Assembly (NCBI GenBank): GCA_028699365.1 | Contig: JAQVUQ010000057.1 | Location: 1 to 10,541 of the forward strand | Direction of reading: 5' to 3' | DNA from: a bacterium | Lineage (GTDB): Bacteria; UBP13; UBA5359 | Length of the DNA stretch: 10,541 bases | Shown: positions 5,570 through 10,541 of the stretch, one piece after another | Layout: each line of letters starts with the position of its first letter | Numbering within the stretch: position 1 is the stretch's first letter | Translations under genes and position numbers: made by a program | The notes under the pieces: generated by a model | Seen by the model: only the letters and a program-made list of their open reading frames with translations | Told to the model about the DNA's origin: nothing | The model's database searches: none

Positions 5570-6598
5570 CTACTTCTCCTTCTTGCCGGTTATCTCATCA
5601 AGCCTGGTCTGCAGCTTTCGGAGCGCCTTGGCCATCTCGGGAAGCTTGCGAAGGTAGGCCTGGATTCTCATCTGCTCGTGATGCGGTCTGGCCGGATATC
5701 CGGAAACGAAAGAACCTTCCTCCAGATCGCTGATGACGCCGGAGTGCGCTCCCACGATGGTATCCGCACCGATGCTGGTATGGTCCTTGACGCCCACCTG
5801 CCCGGCAAGGATGACCCGGTTGCCTATCTTGACGCTGCCGGAGATGCCCACCTGGGCTACGACTATGCTCTTCTCCCCGACATTGACGTTATGGCCTATA
5901 TGAACCAGGTTGTCTATCTTGGTGCCGTCTTTGATGATGGTGGCCCCGGTAGTGGCTCTGTCTATGGTGACGTTGGCGCCTATCTCCACGTAATCCTCGA
6001 TTATCACCGTGCCTATCTGCGGCACCTTGTAATGGTAATTGCTGGACTTGACATACCCGAAACCGTCGCTGCCGATAACCGCACCGGCATGTATAATGAC
6101 CTTTTTGCCGATGCTTATCTGGCTGTAGATGGTGACGTTGGGATAAATTATGGTGTAACTGCCTATTTTGACGTTATCGCCGATATGGACGCCGGGATAT
6201 ATGACCACCTTGTCGCCGAGCGTAACATTCTTTCCGATATAGACGTTGGCCTGAATCGATACATCTCCCGGGGCATTGAAATTGTCTCCGACGACCGCGG
6301 TGGGATGGATGCCGGCCGGAGCCTCATCCTTCCAGGCGAAGACTTTCAATATTTTGGCAAAAGCCAGACGGGGATTTTCGACCAGAAGAAGCGGCTTGCC
6401 GTCGACCTGCGATCCCGCGGGAGCGATAACGGCGGAGGCGGCCGACGAGATGGCCCTATCCAGTATTCCGGGGTTCTCCGCCCAGGTAAGATGGCCCTCT
6501 TCAGCGTTCTCTACAGCGGTCACACCGCCAACCGCCACATCGCTGCCGGCTACGACGCCGTTGACCACCTCAGCCAGTTCCGAAAGCCTTTTCATCAT
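5570..6598 (-). CDS. lpxD: UDP-3-O-(3-hydroxyacyl)glucosamine N-acyltransferase LpxD
   Basis: A 342-residue acyltransferase that adds the 2-N-linked acyl chain from acyl-ACP to the product of LpxC, the third step of lipid A synthesis, in the cytosol. The N-terminal ~95 residues form the uridine-binding domain; from about residue 97 (IHPTAVVGDN) to 290 there are continuous hexapeptide repeats of a left-handed beta-helix. The DGFGYV segment (178-183), the TIDRATTGAT segment (211-220) and catalytic His236 in VHIGHNVNVG are all present. A charged C-terminal helix (305-342) matches the ACP-contacting tail of the family. Tandem ATG codons lie at 6598 and 6595; GGAAGG is about ten bases upstream. 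Only four bases separate it from the ompH-like stop, so the two are co-transcribed. Unusually, the next gene is not lpxC but the DUF488 cassette. Confidence 0.96.
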   Translation of the reverse strand: MMKRLSELAEVVNGVVAGSDVAVGGVTAVENAEEGHLTWAENPGILDRAISSAASAVIAPAGSQVDGKPLLLVENPRLAFAKILKVFAWKDEAPAGIHPTAVVGDNFNAPGDVSIQANVYIGKNVTLGDKVVIYPGVHIGDNVKIGSYTIIYPNVTIYSQISIGKKVIIHAGAVIGSDGFGYVKSSNYHYKVPQIGTVIIEDYVEIGANVTIDRATTGATIIKDGTKIDNLVHIGHNVNVGEKSIVVAQVGISGSVKIGNRVILAGQVGVKDHTSIGADTIVGAHSGVISDLEEGSFVSGYPARPHHEQMRIQAYLRKLPEMAKALRKLQTRLDEITGKKEK

Positions 6599-6602
6599 GG
6601 TT

Positions 6603-7607
6603 TCATTGCCTTCCCTTCATTAAAATATCGGCCGCTTCAGCCGTAAGATCCGCACAATTATGCAACGGTATGGCTCCACCTATGACTATAGTCAGACCGT
6701 TCTCCGCAGCCAGTGCCGAGGATATCGTTCTCAGGGCTCCATCGTTATAGACGCCCTGCCTCTTATCGGCCAGAGCCGCATTCAGCAAGCGCCGTCCGGC
6801 ATCTCCATCCATTGAACGATGTCTCAATCTACCGCTCAGATTCTTCTCATCTTTATCCCAGGCCGGAAGATGTACTGCACTCCAGTCCGGAACAGGGCGG
6901 GGCACATGAAGCTTGTCGACGCCTCTGTTCCGTTCCGATCGAAGCCCATCGGCCATCCCGGAGGCCTCCGACGACAAGCGAACCTTTATCTCATCCTGCA
7001 GCGATTTCTTATAGCTCTCCATCTCGGCAGACAGCCTGTCGCGCCTGTCGGACAGTTCACGGCTGAGATCGCCTCGGAGGCTATCCAGGCGGGCATTGAG
7101 TCCGTCACGTTCTTCCGGAAGCGCGTATAGAGTTTTCAACTCGGCATTGATTATCTTCAGATGCAGATCGGACAGAACCGGATCCCTGTCGGAGAAAAGC
7201 TCCGCCTCTCGAGCGGCATACCTTTCCCTGAAACGGACATCGGCTGTCTGAGCCAGGGATTTTGCCATGGAGGAAAGTTTCTCGCCGATCAGGATTCTTT
7301 CCTCGTCCTGATATTCTGCGTTATGAACATCCTTCAACAAGCCCCAGACATCCATTCCGGGAGACGGAGATCCTGACAAACCGGCCAGAAAGCCGCCGGC
7401 ATACCCGGCTATTCCCTTACTTCCTTCCGCTCCGGTCCCGACGGCAAGCGCCTGGGCCGGAGTATACGCCGGAAGACCCAGCCCCTGCAGGCGGGACAGG
7501 CTTATCGCGCCCACTGACGGTTTTTCGCCATGTATATACCCGGCTGCACCGGCTACTGCCATACAGACCGCCAAAGCCGCGATTTTAACCCAACCTGCTT
7601 TTCTCAA
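6603..7607 (-). CDS. Long membrane-anchored OmpH/Skp-like coiled-coil protein
   Basis: A protein of 334 residues in the position normally held by ompH/skp, between bamA and lpxD. It has a single hydrophobic segment at residues about 6-24 (KIAALAVCMAVAGAAGYI), a signal anchor or signal peptide. A Gly/Ala/Pro-rich stretch follows to about residue 85, then a charged, probably coiled-coil region at 95-230 rich in Glu, Arg and Lys. The end, ENGLTIVIGG...ADLTAEAADILMK, matches the C-terminal pattern of OmpH proteins (a hydrophobic strand, then DLT and a helix). Typical Skp is about 160 residues, so this is twice the size. I choose TTG 7607-7605: GAGGAG lies six bases upstream. Longer in-frame starts (ATG 7625, ATG 7676) lack a good ribosome binding site and would translate the heptamer repeats. 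Expected role: periplasmic holdase or envelope spacer; homology is weak. Confidence 0.68.
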   Translation of the reverse strand: MRKAGWVKIAALAVCMAVAGAAGYIHGEKPSVGAISLSRLQGLGLPAYTPAQALAVGTGAEGSKGIAGYAGGFLAGLSGSPSPGMDVWGLLKDVHNAEYQDEERILIGEKLSSMAKSLAQTADVRFRERYAAREAELFSDRDPVLSDLHLKIINAELKTLYALPEERDGLNARLDSLRGDLSRELSDRRDRLSAEMESYKKSLQDEIKVRLSSEASGMADGLRSERNRGVDKLHVPRPVPDWSAVHLPAWDKDEKNLSGRLRHRSMDGDAGRRLLNAALADKRQGVYNDGALRTISSALAAENGLTIVIGGAIPLHNCADLTAEAADILMKGRQ

Positions 7608-7631
7608 GCAAAGCTCCTCAACCATATAAGT

Positions 7632-7659
7632 CTGAAGACTGAAGGCTGAAGACTGAAGT
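7632..7659. repeat. Four tandem heptamers CTGAAGN upstream of the ompH-like gene
   Basis: CTGAAGA, CTGAAGG, CTGAAGA and CTGAAGT follow one another without gaps. The array lies just upstream of the preferred ompH-like start and would be coding only if an upstream ATG were used. Its inverse, CCTTCAG, recurs at 7749-7777, so 7629-7645 and 7749-7765 form 17-bp inverted repeats with one mismatch. Confidence 0.85.
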
Positions 7660-7748
7660 AGTTTACGCTCAGGCATACTCTTTTTGTCTTTAAACTATCT
7701 CAGACTACTTCTCATTCTTAAGGCTATCAGGTTATGCTTGAGCATTCT

Positions 7749-7777
7749 CCTTCAGCCTTCAGACTATCTACCTTCAG
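7749..7777. repeat. Inverted copies of the heptamer (CCTTCAG x3)
   Basis: CCTTCAG occurs at 7749-7755, 7756-7762 and 7771-7777, the last after an eight-base interruption. These are reverse complements of the CTGAAGG units at 7632-7659. Between the two arrays further nested inverted repeats occur (GAAGTAGT 7655-7662 with ACTACTTC 7704-7711; TAGTTTA 7659-7665 with TAAACTA 7691-7697), so the bamA-ompH spacer could fold extensively as RNA or be a small non-autonomous element. Confidence 0.8.
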
Positions 7778-7780
7778 CCT

Positions 7781-7808
7781 GTTTTAGCCGAGTTTACTCG
7801 GCTAAAAC
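7781..7808. repeat. Perfect 12-bp hairpin overlapping the bamA stop codon
   Basis: GTTTTAGCCGAG (7781-7792) and CTCGGCTAAAAC (7797-7808) pair perfectly around the four-base loop TTTA. The right arm includes the bamA stop codon (7804-7802). Transcribed from the minus strand, the stem is followed by aggctg and not by uridines, so a classical intrinsic terminator is unlikely; the hairpin could protect the 3' end, mark a processing point, or tune read-through into the ompH-like gene. Confidence 0.75.
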
Positions 7809-9475
7809 ATCTGCCCGATGCTGAAGTGAACGCGTCCACCGGCTTCGCCGATACCGTAATCCAATCGTATCGGGCCTATCGGTGTTTCCACTCTGATACC
7901 GGCTCCATAGCCCAATTTTATATCCCCTTCATCCGCCAGGGGCACCGTTTGTCCCCAAACCTTACCGGCATCGACAAAGAGCACACCAGCCAGGTTCTTA
8001 TTCACAGGCACCCTGTACTCCGCCGTAGCCGACAGCACATTATTGCCGCGAAGAGAATCCTCCTCAAAGCCGCGCAGAGTAAAAGCGCCTCCCAGCGTAA
8101 ACTGCTCGTAGGTCGGTATATCTCCCGTTCCAAGGCCGGCGTTGAACCGCAAGGCCAGAACATGGTTTTGACGGCTCAACCGGATATACCGTCTGCCGTC
8201 CAGGATATATTTATTAAAATCGAAATCTCCTCCCAGCCATCCTCCGGCCTTCATGGCGGAAAAGCTGACTCTGGAACCGGAGGTAGCGCTGGTGAAAACA
8301 TCCCGCGTATCCCGAACCGTTACCCATTCCAGGCTGCGTAGAGGGCCTTCCGGCAGGTTGCTGGTGTTATCGGTGATACTCACATCCTCAGCTCTATAGG
8401 CCAGAGAGGTGCGCACATACTCGCTCAATGGACGTCCCAGCGCCAGACTTCCACCCTTACGTGTCTCGGTAAATTTATCGTCCGTCTCCCTGAACCGTTC
8501 TTTGGTAGTATCGTAAAGCGATACGTCCAGAGAGGTATTGTGTTTATCCAGCCAGGGCTCCCGGAAGGAGAGCTCATAGCTCTGCTTGGTGCCGAACTCC
8601 AGGCGAGCGGAAGCTCTCTGCCCGACGCCTCTGAAGTTGACGTCGCTGACCTCGAGGCTGCCGACCAGACCTTCTTTGGAGCTGTATCCCAAACCGGCCG
8701 AAGCCGTGCCTGTCTTGCGCTCCACGACCTTTACCACCAGTATTACCTGTCCCGGCTTGGCACCCGGCTCCACCCTGCTGGTCACATCCTCGAAAAAGCC
8801 CAGGTTGAACACTCGCTGCAGGCTTCTGCGGACCCTGTCCCGCTCAAAGACATCGCCGGGTTTTACCAGCAATTCCCGCGTGACCACAAAGGCCCTGGTC
8901 TTCTGCAGACCTTCCACCCGTATATCCTCTATGACACCTTCGGCTATGGTCAGCGTAACGACGCCTTCCGGCGTCACGTTCACATCCACTACTCTGGCCA
9001 GAACATAACCGGCATCCTGGTAAAGCTTCTCTATGGCGGCTATATCTTCCCGCAATAAAGCCGTATCCAGGACATTGCCCGGTTGCGTCTTCATGACGGA
9101 CCGCAGTCTCTCATCGGTAAAGATCGTATTCCCCTCAAAGTTGACGACGGTGATCACGGGGTTTTCTTTGACCCGCATCAACAGAATGACTTTGCCGTTC
9201 TCATTGGTGATCTCCGGCTTGACTTCACTGAATTTGGCCAGCGTAAGCACTGCCTCGCAATCGGCCTTTACCCGATCCTTGTTGATGGTATCGCCCGCCC
9301 TGATTTTCATCCTGGACAGGATATCGCCCACCGTTACTCTGACGTTGCCTTCCACCCTTATGCCGTCGATCTTGATATCTCCCGATACGTCGTCGGCCGC
9401 AAACGCGGCGATCGCCGGAGAGAGGCCTGCTATAAGCAATACTGAAAGGAGAAGCCCGAAAATCCTGTTTTTCAA
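7802..9475 (-). CDS. bamA: Outer-membrane protein assembly factor BamA (Omp85), short form with three POTRA domains
   Basis: A 557-residue Omp85 protein that inserts beta-barrel proteins into the outer membrane. Residues 1-27 are a signal peptide (MKNRIFGLLLSVLLIAGLSP...AFA). Three POTRA domains follow, at about 34-104, 107-182 and 183-253, each with the GN/GD-turn and helix pattern. The barrel runs from about 257 to the end, with REPW at 305-308, the family RGF motif at 468-470 (FTLRGFEEDSL) and a terminal phenylalanine, as needed for barrel recognition. Proteobacterial BamA has five POTRA domains and about 800 residues; three is typical of several diderm lineages outside Proteobacteria. Translation starts at TTG 9475-9473 with GAGGG eight bases upstream; an ATG at 9480 is out of frame and hits a stop at once. 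tamB lies 58 bp upstream. A hairpin overlaps the stop. Confidence 0.95.
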   Translation of the reverse strand: MKNRIFGLLLSVLLIAGLSPAIAAFAADDVSGDIKIDGIRVEGNVRVTVGDILSRMKIRAGDTINKDRVKADCEAVLTLAKFSEVKPEITNENGKVILLMRVKENPVITVVNFEGNTIFTDERLRSVMKTQPGNVLDTALLREDIAAIEKLYQDAGYVLARVVDVNVTPEGVVTLTIAEGVIEDIRVEGLQKTRAFVVTRELLVKPGDVFERDRVRRSLQRVFNLGFFEDVTSRVEPGAKPGQVILVVKVVERKTGTASAGLGYSSKEGLVGSLEVSDVNFRGVGQRASARLEFGTKQSYELSFREPWLDKHNTSLDVSLYDTTKERFRETDDKFTETRKGGSLALGRPLSEYVRTSLAYRAEDVSITDNTSNLPEGPLRSLEWVTVRDTRDVFTSATSGSRVSFSAMKAGGWLGGDFDFNKYILDGRRYIRLSRQNHVLALRFNAGLGTGDIPTYEQFTLGGAFTLRGFEEDSLRGNNVLSATAEYRVPVNKNLAGVLFVDAGKVWGQTVPLADEGDIKLGYGAGIRVETPIGPIRLDYGIGEAGGRVHFSIGQMF

Positions 9476-9521
9476 ATCATCATCCCTCGTTTCAAATCTG
9501 TAACTATCTCATAATATCATA

Positions 9522-9535
9522 AAGCCCTGAGGCTT
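9522..9535. repeat. Small hairpin overlapping the tamB stop codon
   Basis: AAGCC (9522-9526) and GGCTT (9531-9535) pair around the loop CTGA; the right arm overlaps the tamB stop at 9536-9534. The following minus-strand sequence is AT-rich (tatgatattatg) but has no thymine run. It is short and may be chance; it parallels the larger hairpin at the bamA stop. Confidence 0.4.
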
Positions 9536-10541
9536 AAAAGCGATATTGCCAACGGACTGCTCCCCGTTCCTCGCTGGCATCGTCCGCCATCCATGAAAGG
9601 CTTATATTGTTCTTCAGATAATAGTCCAACTCCATAATATTACGCTGTTCAAGGGCAAATATCCTTGTCGTGTACGATACATACAATCTATCGAAGATAT
9701 ATCGCCCCAGCCTCATACTGAGAATGTCCTCGTCGTCGTAATCGAAACTTACCTCTCCCATTCCCAGGGCATCGGCCAGCGATCTGCCCAGCGGTTGAAA
9801 AAGCTGATTTCTGATGCTGTACCCGATCAGGCGTATCAGCTCATCCTTTATTACATCCTCCATCCGTCCGTCTATGACGGCCTCCAGACTGTTTTTGCGG
9901 CCCAGCAGGGCGATTATTTCATCCTCATCCATCTCAGGTCTGGAGGAGAAGCTTATCTTTATATCCGGCAGGCGACCGGCCACATCCATGTACACTTCGG
10001 TTTTGCCGATACGGCTTACGGCTCTGGCTTGCAAGCTTACGATGGTATTCTTCAATCCGGGCAACAGAGGTTGCCTGCTGACCTGGTCACTGAATACGGC
10101 CCGTGCCTCAACCAGTCTGAAGGGAGAACTTATGACCGAGATATTTATATCGCCCTGATGAGACACCAGTTCCCCTATAATACGGGGATCGCTGACGCTG
10201 CCCCCGACCAGGAGATCGCCGCTGAACGCCGCCCTGGTATTGCCGCTGCTTATGCGCACGCCCTCATTCACGTGAACGGAAAGCTTAAGCCTGGGGTCCA
10301 TAGGGAACTTGAGCACCCTGGCCGGTCCACTCTGCTGCAGATAAACATCGCCCTCGCTGATCCTGATTTTGCCGTCCATATCGGCACCGTCCCGGTCATC
10401 GGAGAATTGGAGTTCACCATCCACCCTTCCCCTGAACCATGGCAGCCTGACATCGGCGCCGGAGGATTTCAGATAAAGAACGCTTTCCCGCTCAGTGTTT
10501 CCGGGAAGACCTATTCTGCCGCCGCCGCTGACCAGACCCCT
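9534..10541 (-). CDS. tamB: Translocation and assembly module protein TamB, C-terminal part
   Basis: An open frame of 335 residues that continues off the right edge; the stop is TAA 9536-9534. Methionine-like GTG at 10424 is not a start, because the frame is open and in family style up to base 10541 (for example SVLYLKSSGADVRLPWFRGR just upstream). The sequence matches the TamB (DUF490) C-terminal domain: repeating beta-strands with GELVSHQGDINI and SPFRLVEARAVFSD, then LPDIKISFSSRPEMDEDEIIALLG, which is the characteristic helix-preceding motif, and a closing SYTTRIF...MELDYYLKNNISLSW beta segment. TamB-type proteins span the periplasm as a long groove; they are implicated in outer-membrane assembly and in phospholipid transport to the outer membrane. 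Full-length members commonly exceed 1000 residues, so most of the gene is missing. Adjacent bamA supports the call. Confidence 0.93.
   Translation of the reverse strand, partial: RGLVSGGGRIGLPGNTERESVLYLKSSGADVRLPWFRGRVDGELQFSDDRDGADMDGKIRISEGDVYLQQSGPARVLKFPMDPRLKLSVHVNEGVRISSGNTRAAFSGDLLVGGSVSDPRIIGELVSHQGDINISVISSPFRLVEARAVFSDQVSRQPLLPGLKNTIVSLQARAVSRIGKTEVYMDVAGRLPDIKISFSSRPEMDEDEIIALLGRKNSLEAVIDGRMEDVIKDELIRLIGYSIRNQLFQPLGRSLADALGMGEVSFDYDDEDILSMRLGRYIFDRLYVSYTTRIFALEQRNIMELDYYLKNNISLSWMADDASEERGAVRWQYRF

Noticed and set aside
5678-6646. A 322-residue plus-strand open frame opposite lpxD
   Set aside because: It mirrors the repetitive hexapeptide codons of lpxD, is rich in Asp/Tyr/Gly repeats typical of antisense frames, and shows no family motif, while lpxD on the other strand has complete active-site residues.
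7608-7676. N-terminal extension of the ompH-like protein from ATG 7676 or 7625
   Set aside because: It would translate heptamer repeats into LLQSSAFSLQTY before the membrane segment, and neither ATG has a ribosome binding site, whereas TTG 7607 has GAGGAG at six bases.
7632-7777. CRISPR-like array
   Set aside because: The units are seven bases long, adjacent or nearly so, and switch orientation; there are no unique spacers of about 30 bases and no cas genes.
8540-9503. Plus-strand frames opposite bamA
   Set aside because: They lie wholly within a convincing BamA with signal peptide, POTRA domains and RGF motif; no independent support.

Overview
This window reads as part of an outer-membrane and lipid A biogenesis locus of a Gram-negative-type (diderm) bacterium. 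All supported genes lie on the minus strand, so transcription runs from high to low coordinates. The order is tamB (3' part), bamA, an OmpH/Skp-like gene, lpxD, a three-gene foreign-looking cassette, lpxC, fabZ, a sugar aminotransferase, a sugar dehydrogenase and lpxA (5' part only). The tamB-bamA-ompH-lpxD-lpxC-fabZ-lpxA order, a short BamA with three POTRA domains, and frequent TTG/GTG starts behind strong GGAG-type ribosome binding sites resemble the outer-membrane clusters of diderm Firmicutes such as Negativicutes. I cannot exclude another diderm phylum from this window alone.

Region by region: 10541-9534 is the conserved C-terminal part of TamB. 9475-7802 is BamA, the outer-membrane protein insertase. 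7801-7608 is mostly non-coding and holds a 12-bp perfect hairpin overlapping the bamA stop and heptamer repeats in inverted arrangement. 7607-6603 is a long, membrane-anchored coiled-coil protein in the ompH position. 6598-5570 is LpxD. 5313-3573 is an AT-richer, tightly overlapping three-gene cassette (a dual-OB-type protein and two divergent DUF488 proteins) unrelated to lipid A, with its own candidate promoter. 3456-19 returns to lipid A: lpxC, fabZ, gnnB-like, gnnA-like and lpxA, joined by short overlaps and one 25-bp gap. A strong candidate promoter lies so close to the lpxC start codon that the transcript is predicted to be leaderless.

How the genes work together: the dehydrogenase/aminotransferase pair next to lpxA matches the GnnA/GnnB pair that converts UDP-GlcNAc to its 3-amino analogue. 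LpxA would then acylate the 3-amino group, LpxC would deacetylate and LpxD would add the 2-N acyl chain, predicting lipid A with amide-linked acyl chains at both the 2 and 3 positions. FabZ supplies fatty-acid elongation. OmpH-like protein, BamA and TamB serve outer-membrane protein and envelope traffic.

The first 18 bases are not genomic: they match the end of an Illumina adapter, and lpxA is cut there artificially. I see no tRNA, rRNA, CRISPR array, transposase or integrase gene in the window.
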